Shown one piece after another: positions 6,789 through 13,580 of a stretch of DNA of 13,580 nucleotides (positions are counted from its first letter, which is position 1; every line of letters starts with the position of its first letter). Both the position numbers and the translations under genes were made by a program. The notes beneath the pieces are model-generated. The model did not search any database. It was not told the DNA's origin and worked only from the letters and a program-made list of their open reading frames with translations. The DNA is from Rickettsiales bacterium. GTDB lineage: Bacteria > Pseudomonadota > Alphaproteobacteria > Rickettsiales > UBA1997. The DNA lies in contig JAITBB010000044.1 in the NCBI GenBank assembly GCA_031283795.1, positions 1 through 13,580 on the forward strand, written 5' to 3'.

Positions 6789-7142
6789 ATGGGGAAACTG
6801 GTGGAGAGACCATGGGGCAGCTTCGAGCTGCTGCTAGAATGTGAGAATTATGTGGTAAAAAGGCTGGTGGTGCATCCGGGCTCTATGCTATCGCTGCAGT
6901 CCCACAGCCACAGGAACGAACACTGGGTGGTGGTGGAGGGTGAAGGTATCGTTACGCTTGGAGAGGAAAAACTACCTAGGAGAAGAAATGAACATGTGTA
7001 CATACCTATGGGAACGAAGCATAGAGTGGCCAATTTAGCCGATTCGACCGGGTTAGATCTAGTACTAATAGAGGTTCAGACCGGCGATCTGCTGAGTGAG
7101 GACGACATAGTGAGATATGAGGATATCTATGGCAGAAAGTGA
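6789..7142 (+). CDS. Mannose-6-phosphate isomerase-like cupin protein
   Basis: This is a 117-residue single-domain cupin resembling the C-terminal domain of type II mannose-6-phosphate isomerases/GDP-mannose pyrophosphorylases. It begins with the family's RPWGSFELL. Cupin motif 1 is LQSHSHRNEHW (metal-binding His, His, Glu and His). Motif 2 is VYIPMGTKHRVAN. The end is IEVQTGDLLSEDDIVRYED, nearly the family consensus. The probable reaction is fructose-6-phosphate to mannose-6-phosphate, feeding GDP-mannose or related sugars. No nucleotidyltransferase domain is attached, so it may be only an isomerase. I use the ATG at 6789; a TTG two codons earlier is possible. The 3' end overlaps the acetyltransferase start by 14 bases. 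Confidence 0.88.
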   Translation: MGKLVERPWGSFELLLECENYVVKRLVVHPGSMLSLQSHSHRNEHWVVVEGEGIVTLGEEKLPRRRNEHVYIPMGTKHRVANLADSTGLDLVLIEVQTGDLLSEDDIVRYEDIYGRK

Positions 7143-7689
7143 AGAAAATGTGGTCTTCAGAACAGACAAGTATACGTTTAGAAAATTTACAATGGATAAT
7201 TTTGGTGAGTTCTGTTCGCTAAACCAGGACCCAGTGGTAATGCGCTATGTGAACCATAATGGTGGAAAGCCCAAAACCTTTGAAGAATGTGTGGAAAAGT
7301 ACAGTGATATAACCTATTCCCAGGAGAAATTCGGCTATAGCTACTGGGCCGTATATGATACCACTGGGGATTTTGTCGGTCAATGTGGCGCATTGAAGCT
7401 GTGGTTGTCAGATTCAAATGCCTTCTGCTATGCCTTTAGAAAGAAATACTGGGGAAAAGGCATCGGAACCGAAGTGTGCACTAGGGTTTTGGCCTATATA
7501 TTTGAGAATTTTCCCACCATAGACAGATTAGCAACAACCGCACTAAGTAAAAACGCAGCCTCCGTGAAAATACTGAAAAAAATTGGCTTTGATTACCTAC
7601 GCACTGAAAAGGAGTATGGTTTGGATCTAGAATTTTTTGAGATCAGAAGGGCTAGCTATGTTGAAAAAAATAATAGGACTATTAGCTAG
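7129..7689 (+). CDS. GNAT acetyltransferase (RimJ/RimL-like)
   Basis: The 186-residue product has the GNAT fold signature. The acetyl-CoA pyrophosphate loop is YWGKGIGTEV (107-116), and NAASVKILKKIGF (142-154) matches the motif B region. The N-terminal TFRKFTMDNFGEF and an internal DFVGQCGA strand fit the Acetyltransf_3 group, whose members acetylate ribosomal-protein N-termini or small amines. The substrate is unknown here. I chose ATG 7129, which has AGGA 6 bases upstream; ATG 7117 would add four residues. The gene overlaps the cupin by 14 bases and mrcA by 32 bases, so it is part of the same operon. Confidence 0.85.
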   Translation: MAESEENVVFRTDKYTFRKFTMDNFGEFCSLNQDPVVMRYVNHNGGKPKTFEECVEKYSDITYSQEKFGYSYWAVYDTTGDFVGQCGALKLWLSDSNAFCYAFRKKYWGKGIGTEVCTRVLAYIFENFPTIDRLATTALSKNAASVKILKKIGFDYLRTEKEYGLDLEFFEIRRASYVEKNNRTIS

Positions 7690-10309
7690 GATTGTATATA
7701 TAGCCATTCTAGCTACCATAGTCACACTCTATGGTCTGTTTGTCTACTACAGCAGGAGCCTACCAAGGCACTCAGAACTTGAGGACTATCAACCCCCAAT
7801 AACCAGCAGAGTATATAGTAGTGATGGCGTGCTACTCAGAGAGTATGCGGAGGAGAAGAGACTATTTGTGTCCATAGACGACATACCTGATTTGGTTAAA
7901 CAGGCCTTTATCTCTGCCGAAGATAAGAATTTCTACAAAAACAGCGGGCTTGATATTGGTTCGGTATTTTCCGCATTTCTCTATAATGTGTATAACTACT
8001 ACAGGAATAAAAATACGAACTTTAGGGGTGGTTCCACCATAACACAGCAGATCGTCAAAAACATGCTTCTTTCCAGTGAGAAGACCCTTCAGAGAAAAAT
8101 TAAAGAGGCCATATTGGCCGTAAGGATTACGAGAGATTTTGAAAAGGATAAAATTCTGGAGTTATACCTGAATCATATTTTTCTTGGAAACAATTCCTAT
8201 GGGGTGGCTGCTGCTGCGCTAACATACTTTGACAAATCTCTAGATGAGCTAACTCTGGAGGATGCGGCGCTGCTTGCAGCCCTGCCAAAATCTCCGGGTA
8301 AGGTGAATCCAATAAAAAATTACCCCAGAGCTCTGGAAAGGAGAAACTGGGTTTTGGATAGGATGAGGAACGATGGCCTGATAGACGAGAAGAAGTATAG
8401 GGAGACCATAAGCAAACCCATAGAACTCAGAAAGCCAATCAGAAAGGATGAATACTTTAATTTCGGCGCCTTCGTTGAGGAGGTTAGAAAAAGCATGCTT
8501 ACCAAATTTACCGAGGATGATCTGATGAAAAAGGGACTGATCATCTCTTCAACCATAGAGCCGAACATACAGAAGATTCTAGACAAAGCTCTTAAGAATG
8601 GGCTGGAAGAATATGATCGGAGACACGGTTACAGGGGTGCTCTTGGTAATATCTATGAGGGCAATGAGAGTGATTTTCAGTCCAACTGGTCCCAAAGACT
8701 AAAAAACTTTGTGGTGAGTGGATACTACCGCAATAACTGGAAAAGAGCTGTAGTGTTAGCCTTTGAGAAGGAGAACCAACGCGTAGTCATAGGTATGCCA
8801 CATAATCCCGATCTGAAGACCTATGATTTTGACAGTCTTTCCACCATCGGGGGCCTGGTGGTGAGGACGAGCTATATAACTATGGAAAATTTAAAATGGG
8901 CCCTAAGTCCCTCTGTCCTAGAGACAAAGGGAGTTGACAACATGGGTAATGAGAGATTGATTCATAGAGAGGCCAAGGTTGTGACGGACACAAATCTGCA
9001 TGTGGGTGATGTGATATTTGTTGAAAACTCCAATAGTAGTAATGGTGGCTACCTCCTGCGCCAAACCCCAATAGTCAATGGAGGTGCCGTTGCCATTGAT
9101 CCCCATAGAGGTAGAGTCCTGGGCATGGTTGGCGGCTACATAGATTCGGAAATTAATTTTAATCGAGTAACCCAGGCCAACAGACAACCCGGATCGGCGA
9201 TGAAACCCATAGTGTATCTCGCGGCCTTTGAGAATGGTCATAGGCCATCGGATACGATCATGGACGAGGAGATAGTTCTCAGCCAGGGATTGAACTCACC
9301 AACCTACAGACCGCGCAATTTCGATGAGAAATTCCATGGTCTGGTCACGCTGCGAAGAGCTATGCAGAGTTCCTACAATGTAGCAACGGTGAGACTGGCG
9401 AGTCAGGTGGGCTTGGGCAAGGTTGTGAAAACTATAAAAAGATTTGGCATAAGTGATAGACCAAAGAGACTATACTCCGTTGTCCTTGGATCTCTGGAGA
9501 CACACCCAATCAGTCTAACCAGAGCCTATGCAATGATTGTAAACGGAGGTAAGTATATAGACATCGCAACCATTGAGAAGGTGCAGGATAAACATGGCAA
9601 GATAATATTTAGGAGAGACGATAGACTCTGCGAAAAATGTCTAGTCAGCGAAGAGAATGTCGACTATGTGGAAGTTCCATTTCTGGAGGACAATAGGCCC
9701 AGTATAACGGATAGCGAAAGCGCCTATCAGGTGACCTATATAATGGAGGGTGTAGTGAAATACGGCACAGCCCGACGTCTCAGAGAAATAGGTAAGATCG
9801 TTGGCGGTAAAACCGGCACCAGCAATGATTTCAGAGATGCCTGGTTCATAGGGTGTACTCCTGATATAGTCATCGGCATCTATGTGGGCTTTGATGACAA
9901 TGGAAGCCTGGGAGAAAACGAAACGGGTTCCAGAGTAGCATCTCCAATATTCATAGAGGCCATGAGGGAGATTCTTAAGAATGAGCAGTCTGTGCCATTT
10001 AGGATTCCAGAGGGTATCAGTTTCAGAAAGATAGATATGACCACCGGGAAAAAACCCACACTGGCCACGCCAAAGAGTAATATCATTTTGGAGGCCTTTA
10101 AGAGTGATGATTCCGATTCTGAGGAGAGTGAAGCTTCTACCAGGGATTCGGGTGCGGAACAGCTAGAAGAACTGGGAATATACATAGACGATAATTCTCG
10201 CAGAGGAGATCAAAGCGGTTCCGGCAATGGTGAGTTTGGTATTGACCAGACATTTCTTCCAGAGAGTTCATCGGGCAGTGGCGTTGACACAATCAATATG
10301 AATTTCTGA
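7658..10309 (+). CDS. mrcA: Penicillin-binding protein 1A (bifunctional transglycosylase/transpeptidase)
   Basis: This class A PBP polymerises lipid II into glycan strands and cross-links the stem peptides on the outer face of the inner membrane. The 883 residues show a short cytoplasmic start, one membrane anchor (about 9-31), and a GT51 domain with catalytic Glu88 in SAEDKNFY, RGGSTITQQ (123-131) and ELYLNHIFLG. A middle linker/OB-like region follows. The transpeptidase domain has Ser513-x-x-Lys516 (GSAMK), Ser572-Tyr-Asn574 and Lys718-Thr-Gly. The C-terminal tail of about 80 residues is rich in Ser, Asp and Glu and is probably disordered. I chose ATG 7658 because AGAAGG lies 7 bases upstream; a TTG at 7637 has none. 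The gene overlaps the acetyltransferase by 32 bases, and ruvC starts 1 base after its stop. All catalytic residues are intact, so the organism probably makes cross-linked peptidoglycan. Confidence 0.96.
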   Translation: MLKKIIGLLARIVYIAILATIVTLYGLFVYYSRSLPRHSELEDYQPPITSRVYSSDGVLLREYAEEKRLFVSIDDIPDLVKQAFISAEDKNFYKNSGLDIGSVFSAFLYNVYNYYRNKNTNFRGGSTITQQIVKNMLLSSEKTLQRKIKEAILAVRITRDFEKDKILELYLNHIFLGNNSYGVAAAALTYFDKSLDELTLEDAALLAALPKSPGKVNPIKNYPRALERRNWVLDRMRNDGLIDEKKYRETISKPIELRKPIRKDEYFNFGAFVEEVRKSMLTKFTEDDLMKKGLIISSTIEPNIQKILDKALKNGLEEYDRRHGYRGALGNIYEGNESDFQSNWSQRLKNFVVSGYYRNNWKRAVVLAFEKENQRVVIGMPHNPDLKTYDFDSLSTIGGLVVRTSYITMENLKWALSPSVLETKGVDNMGNERLIHREAKVVTDTNLHVGDVIFVENSNSSNGGYLLRQTPIVNGGAVAIDPHRGRVLGMVGGYIDSEINFNRVTQANRQPGSAMKPIVYLAAFENGHRPSDTIMDEEIVLSQGLNSPTYRPRNFDEKFHGLVTLRRAMQSSYNVATVRLASQVGLGKVVKTIKRFGISDRPKRLYSVVLGSLETHPISLTRAYAMIVNGGKYIDIATIEKVQDKHGKIIFRRDDRLCEKCLVSEENVDYVEVPFLEDNRPSITDSESAYQVTYIMEGVVKYGTARRLREIGKIVGGKTGTSNDFRDAWFIGCTPDIVIGIYVGFDDNGSLGENETGSRVASPIFIEAMREILKNEQSVPFRIPEGISFRKIDMTTGKKPTLATPKSNIILEAFKSDDSDSEESEASTRDSGAEQLEELGIYIDDNSRRGDQSGSGNGEFGIDQTFLPESSSGSGVDTINMNF

Positions 10310-10310
10310 T

Positions 10311-10811
10311 ATGATTGTTATAGGTGTTGATCCAGGTCTCATAAAAACCGGCTATGGTCTGGTCAGATCAGACGGCAGTAGCCTATCCTACCTGGATAGT
10401 GGTACCATCTTTACAGATGCTGGAACATCCATTGGAAATAGATTGAAAAATATATTCAATGAACTGAATGAACTTCTGATCCTCTATAGGCCGGATTATT
10501 TCTCTCTAGAGGAAACATTTGTAAACAACAACCCCATCAGCTCACTGAAGCTTGGTCAGGCGAGAGGTGTGGCTCTGCTATGTGCCGGACTGAATAATAT
10601 GGAAGTCTTCGAGTATAAACCAAACACCATTAAGAAAAGTGTTACTGGAGTCGGTAAGGCAAGCAAGGCTCAGGTGGGTACCATGATCAGATATCTTTTT
10701 CCAACTCTAGACCCAAAGACCGAAGACGAAGCAGACGCCCTGGCCATAGCCGTGTGCCACATCAATAATTTTAGGGGACCAGAGTTCTATCGAGGTACAG
10801 CACTGTCCTGA
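10311..10811 (+). CDS. ruvC: Crossover junction endonuclease RuvC
   Basis: RuvC cuts Holliday junctions symmetrically during recombinational repair, acting with RuvAB. The 166-residue protein has the family start VIGVDPGLIKTGYG with Asp7, the second acidic site Glu67 in SLEETFV, and Asp139/Asp142 in EDEADALAIAVCH, completing the metal-binding set. The ATG follows the mrcA stop by a single base (TGATATG), so translation is probably coupled. ruvA and ruvB are not in the window. It converges on ftsQ across an 86-base spacer in which I see no clear terminator. Confidence 0.95.
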   Translation: MIVIGVDPGLIKTGYGLVRSDGSSLSYLDSGTIFTDAGTSIGNRLKNIFNELNELLILYRPDYFSLEETFVNNNPISSLKLGQARGVALLCAGLNNMEVFEYKPNTIKKSVTGVGKASKAQVGTMIRYLFPTLDPKTEDEADALAIAVCHINNFRGPEFYRGTALS

Positions 10812-10897
10812 GCAGCAAATTCGGAGACTGTGGAAGCCATAATGCCAAGGGACTATAGTGTGGATCTGAAATTCTCTAAACATAACCTATTTACAAC

Positions 10898-11746
10898 CTA
10901 TCTACTATGAATTTTAGAAAACTGATCAATTTTTTCTCTGGTTCCAGTTTTGTATTTCAGAAAAACTTTTCTATCTATTCTAAAATCAATTTCCTCCAGA
11001 TCTATGTCCAGACCGTACACTTCCAGTAGATCACTCAACATCGTCCAGGTTTTTGTTGTGCATTCGCTATCTTCCGGCATTTTAACCAGTACGTTATTTC
11101 TGAGTCTGAGGTTCCATCTCCTATTTCTCATTCTTACAAGGGTCGAAACCTTTCTGGCCACATTGGCATAGTTTGATAGTATATTGAACATTTTCCCCAT
11201 CTCAGTCGGATTAAAAACGTTATCGACTATCAGAAATAGGCTGCTGAAATTTGCAATTTCCTCATCCGGAATGTATATCCTTTCCCCTAGCTCATTAACT
11301 AGAATATAATTTTTATAGTCACTGGTGAACACGGCAAATGGGTTATGCTCAATAACAACAACTTTCAACGCATCGGGTATAGTTTTCTGAATATAGAGCC
11401 TACTGATCCAGGGATCCTCCAGTAGGGCTAATTTTAGATCGGCCAAGCCAAGATCACCGCGAAAACAGTATCTCTCAACGTACTCTCTGATCCTATCAGA
11501 GTTTGCAAATCTTACACCCTCTATGGTGAACCTGCGACACAGATTACCTCCGTAGATACCAGATATTTTTTTAGCCAAACGCCCCACAGAACCCGAGGAA
11601 CCGCCCTCCCTTATGCTGCGAAAGACATATAGATATGCGGGGGTTATCAGTACAACAACCGCCAGAAACTGGACAACCTCTCTCAGGATCCTCCTTATTC
11701 TGTAGACCAATACGGCTCTTTCTCCGGCCCCTCTGTTGTCTACCAT
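10898..11746 (-). CDS. ftsQ: Cell division protein FtsQ
   Basis: FtsQ links early and late divisome proteins in the inner membrane. The 282-residue product has a basic cytoplasmic start, one membrane segment (about 24-42), and a POTRA domain (about 72-138, from FTIEGVRFANSDRI to PDALKVVVIEHNPFAVF). The C-terminal FtsQ/DivIB domain includes RRWNLRLRNNVLVKMPE (209-225) and IDFRIDRKVFLKY. Length and order match the family. The ATG shares one base with the stop of the DUF2610 gene (TGATG), so the two are translationally linked. The usual neighbours (mur genes, ftsA, ftsZ) are absent here. Confidence 0.88.
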   Translation of the reverse strand: MVDNRGAGERAVLVYRIRRILREVVQFLAVVVLITPAYLYVFRSIREGGSSGSVGRLAKKISGIYGGNLCRRFTIEGVRFANSDRIREYVERYCFRGDLGLADLKLALLEDPWISRLYIQKTIPDALKVVVIEHNPFAVFTSDYKNYILVNELGERIYIPDEEIANFSSLFLIVDNVFNPTEMGKMFNILSNYANVARKVSTLVRMRNRRWNLRLRNNVLVKMPEDSECTTKTWTMLSDLLEVYGLDIDLEEIDFRIDRKVFLKYKTGTREKIDQFSKIHSR

Positions 11747-12045
11747 CAGCCTAGCAGTGCTAGAAGTCTGTTAAACTCCGGTATCTCCTCGTCTATTTTA
11801 CCATTTGCTACGTTTATGGCATAGAAGCAGAGATCCTCAAATGAGACATCGTTATCATCCGCTATCTCTCTGATTTTTTCTATTGCACTTGCCACGTCAC
11901 CCGGTACCGCCCCGCCCTTCACGTCAGCTAGCCACTTCATCTGGAATCCTATCGGATGCTTGCCGGGGCCGGGTTTACCTACATAGAAGTCTGTATCCGC
12001 TACATTTCCTCCAAAGTTACAGGCTATAGTGAATTTTTTAATCAT
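11746..12045 (-). CDS. DUF2610 protein
   Basis: This 99-residue cytoplasmic protein of unknown function begins MIKKFTIACNFGGNVADTDF. It also contains KPGPGKHPIGFQMKWLADVKGG and DNDVSFEDLCFYAINV. These match the DUF2610 family as I know it from Rickettsia, Wolbachia and relatives, which is good evidence for the order Rickettsiales. I chose the ATG at 12045, preceded by GGGGGGA; the frame can be extended to 12132, but the extra residues do not resemble the family. The stop of the upstream small ORF overlaps this start (ATGATTAA), and its own stop overlaps the ftsQ start, so all three genes are coupled. The pairing with ftsQ hints at a division or envelope role, as inference only. Confidence 0.8.
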   Translation of the reverse strand: MIKKFTIACNFGGNVADTDFYVGKPGPGKHPIGFQMKWLADVKGGAVPGDVASAIEKIREIADDNDVSFEDLCFYAINVANGKIDEEIPEFNRLLALLG

Positions 12046-12178
12046 AGTCCCCCCGCTCCGACTCCACCATGGGATCCTGGACGAATCCCCAGGATATTCC
12101 GAATGGTAGCGCCCACTCCCGATCCGCACCAACCCATCCTAGGGGTCGATAGAACGCTGAATAATAATATTGGTACAC
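12038..12178 (-). CDS. Small aromatic-rich ORF upstream of DUF2610
   Basis: A GTG at 12178 has GGAGGG 6 bases upstream, and the frame runs 46 codons to a TAA that overlaps the DUF2610 start by 8 bases. The peptide starts MYQYYYSAFYRPLGW and contains EWALPFGISWGFVQDP, with six Tyr and three Trp. There is no signal peptide or long hydrophobic stretch. The frame stays open up to a TTG at 12235, but that codon lies in the probable -35 box. With the promoter at 12208-12235, transcription would start some 20 bases before this GTG. I do not recognise a family. Confidence 0.5.
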   Translation of the reverse strand: MYQYYYSAFYRPLGWVGADREWALPFGISWGFVQDPMVESERGDYD

Positions 12179-12207
12179 CAACTGCCCTCCAAGTATCTTG
12201 GAGTAGA

Positions 12208-12235
12208 TTTGTACTAGTTTGGCTTTAGGTGTCAA
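12208..12235 (-). promoter_or_regulatory. Promoter of the small ORF-DUF2610-ftsQ unit
   Basis: On the minus strand a perfect -35 TTGACA (12235-12230) is followed after 16 bases by TACAAA (12213-12208), 4 of 6 matches to the -10 consensus. The predicted start near 12200 precedes the GGAGGG/GTG of the small ORF by about 20 bases, a consistent arrangement. Confidence 0.5.
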
Positions 12236-12485
12236 GTAAATTTATTCATATTATGGGTCCGTCCCTGGATTGATTTTCCACCATGGAAAACTAGTCCGGA
12301 ACTAGGTGCGACACAGACTAGAAAGGACTAATTGCCTTTCTGGAGGATCTGGGAATGGGGTTACATTGTCAATGGATCTAACCCATACCATCAGTACTTG
12401 CAATAAATTCAAACTAAAATCCACTGGATATTGCTTTTAACCACAGTGCCAGTACCATCGATGAAAACTATCAATAATTTGCTCC
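12236..12485. other. Divergent intergenic region with inverted repeats
   Basis: These 250 bases separate the minus-strand DUF2610-ftsQ unit from the plus-strand lipoprotein-trmD pair. No convincing protein frame is seen. The stretch holds TTTTCC/GGAAAA around 5 bases (12274-12290) and a CTAGAAAGG/CCTTTCTGG hairpin with an 8-base loop (12318-12343, one G-T pair). It also has repeated ACTAG words at 12290, 12301 and 12317, and the larger imperfect hairpin listed separately. A weak plus-strand promoter candidate, TTGCTT (12431-12436), 16 bases, TACCAT (12453-12458), lies just before the lipoprotein gene. Control of both directions is the likely role. Confidence 0.4.
12358..12384. repeat. Inverted repeat GGGTTACATT/AATG-GATC-TAACCC
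   Basis: GGGTTA (12358-12363) pairs with TAACCC (12379-12384), and CATT (12364-12367) pairs with AATG (12371-12374) around GTC. GATC is left as a bulge on one side, so ten pairs form in all. It lies between two divergent transcription units and has no T run, so an operator or RNA structure is more likely than a terminator. The function is unknown. Confidence 0.45.
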
Positions 12486-12617
12486 ATGAGACACCTAGGC
12501 GCTGTGGTTCTAATTTTCCTGACTCTAGCATCCTGTTCCAGGAAATTTGCTAGGAATGATGATCTCTCTACTCCACCATTTCTCAGGAAAAATGCAGTAG
12601 ATTCCGACAAAGAATAG
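12486..12617 (+). CDS. Small lipoprotein (LptM-like in form)
   Basis: This is a 43-residue ORF, easily missed because it is short. It begins MRHLGAVVLIFLTLASCSRK, a signal peptide with lipobox LASC and lipidation Cys17. Ser at +2 predicts outer-membrane sorting by the Lol system. The mature part is only 27 residues, hydrophilic, with an STPPFL segment. Small lipoproteins of this shape (short, basic after the Cys, then a PP motif) are common in proteobacteria and resemble LptM/YifL, which assists LPS transport, but the sequence match is too short to assign that role. Its stop lies 4 bases before the trmD start, so the two are likely co-transcribed. The ribosome binding site is weak. Confidence 0.72.
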   Translation: MRHLGAVVLIFLTLASCSRKFARNDDLSTPPFLRKNAVDSDKE

Positions 12618-12621
12618 CCGG

Positions 12622-13353
12622 GTGACGGTGAAAATAACCGTATTTACGCTATTTCCAGAGATAATAGGAGATTTTTGTTCCAGATCCCTACTGGGTAGAG
12701 CCCTAGAAAGGGGCATATGGACCCTAGAGATTGTCAACATTAGGAACTATGCTGAGGACAGATACGGAAGAGTGGACGACACTCCAATGGGTGGAGGAAG
12801 AGGAATGGTCATGAGGGCGGATGTCCTTGGAAGAGCTATAGAGAGCAACGTTGAATCTGGAGATGGAAGTAAAATATACTACATGAGCCCAAGAGGTAGA
12901 CCACTTAACCAGCAGGTTGTGGCAGAAATTGCAAAATTTGAGAAGATAGCACTGCTGTGTGGGAGGTATGAGGGCGTAGACCAGAGGGTAATAGATGAGT
13001 ATGGAATTGAAGAGCTATCCATAGGGGATTTTGTCATGATGGGAGGAGAATTGCCGACTCTAGCTCTGATAGAGAGTGTGATGCGCTATAGAGGTGGCGT
13101 GCTTAGAAGTGAATCTATAGAGGAGGATAGTTTTGGTGCTGCCAGAGACAACAACTACAGAAATCTTTTAGAGTATCCGCTGTACACAAGACCTCGGCTG
13201 TGGAAAACTAGAGAGGTGCCAGAGGTTCTCTTATCCGGAAACCACAGAGAGATAGAGAACTGGAAACTCACTGAGGCCAAAAACATAACAGAGAAGAGGC
13301 GACCGGATCTATACAGAAAATATCTGGAAGAGCTTTCCAATGAGACCGTATAG
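12622..13353 (+). CDS. trmD: tRNA (guanine-N1)-methyltransferase TrmD
   Basis: TrmD methylates G37 next to the anticodon in tRNAs reading CNN codons, including tRNA-Pro, and so prevents frameshifting. The 243-residue SPOUT-fold protein begins with ITVFTLFPEI. The knot that binds S-adenosylmethionine is visible as YYMSPRGRPL (86-95), LLCGRYEGVDQR (111-122) and SIGDFVMMGGELP (133-145). The catalytic Asp is Asp169 in EEDSF, followed by YPLYTRP and VLLSGNHREIENWK. The GTG start at 12622 lacks a clear ribosome binding site; a second GTG two codons later is possible. The typical rpsP-rimM-trmD-rplS operon is not present: a lipoprotein gene lies upstream and a minus-strand gene overlaps the end. Confidence 0.96.
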   Translation: MTVKITVFTLFPEIIGDFCSRSLLGRALERGIWTLEIVNIRNYAEDRYGRVDDTPMGGGRGMVMRADVLGRAIESNVESGDGSKIYYMSPRGRPLNQQVVAEIAKFEKIALLCGRYEGVDQRVIDEYGIEELSIGDFVMMGGELPTLALIESVMRYRGGVLRSESIEEDSFGAARDNNYRNLLEYPLYTRPRLWKTREVPEVLLSGNHREIENWKLTEAKNITEKRRPDLYRKYLEELSNETV

Positions 13354-13576
13354 GAAATCCAGAGTTTCCGGCGAGACGTCCAGACTCTATAAGTTTGCTG
13401 TTCTGTGACCCGTAGATCATTATATCCTCGCGCTTTCTAGCAACATCTTCCGAAGAGAGCACTTTCACATAATTTCTAAAAGCATGTTCCTCCATAAAAC
13501 CAGAGAGTTCTCTAACTCTTCTGAATCTACTGGACATGGTGTGGCCATAGGGCAAATCCTCATATAGAAAAAATCA
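13268..13576 (-). pseudogene. PIG-L/LmbE-type deacetylase, C-terminal part, probably frameshifted
   Basis: The minus-strand frame reads FFLYEDLPYGHTMSSRFRRV and later KREDIMIYGSQNSKL. This order of a 'YEDxPY' segment followed some 40 residues on by 'K..I..Y.SQ' is typical of the C-terminal third of PIG-L family N-acetylglucosaminyl deacetylases. The N-terminal metal-binding part should lie beyond the right edge. A TGA at 13576-13574 sits just before FFLYED, next to a run of six T on this strand (13573-13568). With seven T the frame would continue as IDFFLYEDL, so a one-base deletion or sequencing error is likely. Otherwise a short product could start at ATG 13537 or TTG 13555. The 3' end overlaps trmD by 86 bases antisense. 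The family call is by eye only. Confidence 0.42.
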
Positions 13577-13580
13577 ATGC

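Noticed and set aside
11956..12228. 90-codon plus-strand frame
   Set aside because: Antisense to DUF2610 and the small ORF, proline-rich, with no ribosome binding site.
12038..12235. 65-codon version of the small ORF starting at TTG 12235
   Set aside because: The TTG is part of the likely -35 box and lacks a ribosome binding site; the internal GTG at 12178 has a strong one.

Overview
The window looks like chromosome from a genome-reduced alphaproteobacterium, most likely a member of the Rickettsiales. Three things point there: a DUF2610 protein (a family I know mainly from Rickettsia, Wolbachia and relatives), an IalB-type periplasmic protein, and short tightly packed genes with strong use of AGA/AGG arginine and ATA isoleucine codons. 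Genes for peptidoglycan synthesis and division (mrcA, ftsQ) and a glyceraldehyde-3-phosphate dehydrogenase are present. The last argues against the genus Rickettsia itself, which is known to lack glycolysis. I do not name a genus. I see no insertion sequence, prophage or CRISPR array.

Layout. 1-1036 (+): the C-terminal end of an M48-type membrane metalloprotease overlaps nth (endonuclease III) by 4 bases. 1043-2772 (-): rpmH (ribosomal protein L34, 46 codons), tRNA-Pro(TGG) and an ABC-F ATPase, apparently one translation-related unit, convergent with nth with only 6 bases between. 2773-3105: a gene-free stretch rich in inverted repeats. It may hold the rpmH promoter and a folded leader. 3106-4702 (+): an IalB-like secreted protein followed closely by gapA. 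4703-5349: a tandem 12-mer, a perfect 14-bp hairpin, a small two-helix membrane protein and tRNA-Ser(CGA).

5466-10811 (+): a tight run of a MacB/FtsX-type permease, a possible 25-codon ORF, a mannose-6-phosphate isomerase-like cupin, a GNAT acetyltransferase, penicillin-binding protein 1A and ruvC. Several genes overlap, so a single operon is likely. 12235-10898 (-): a promoter, a 46-codon aromatic-rich ORF, DUF2610 and ftsQ, linked by start/stop overlaps. Divergent from it, 12486-13353 (+): a 43-residue lipoprotein followed after 4 bases by trmD. At the right edge, on the minus strand, lies the C-terminal part of a probable PIG-L/LmbE-type deacetylase that appears to be frameshifted.

Functionally the window mixes translation and tRNA maturation (rpmH, ABC-F, two tRNAs, trmD), DNA repair and recombination (nth, ruvC), cell-envelope assembly (mrcA, ftsQ, permease, lipoprotein, protease) and central carbon metabolism (gapA, cupin). 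Three small genes are easily missed because of their size: rpmH, the lipoprotein and the ORF upstream of DUF2610. The most interesting material is the coupled small ORF-DUF2610-ftsQ cluster, the possible rpmH leader and the disrupted deacetylase. I found no convincing new multi-gene system.
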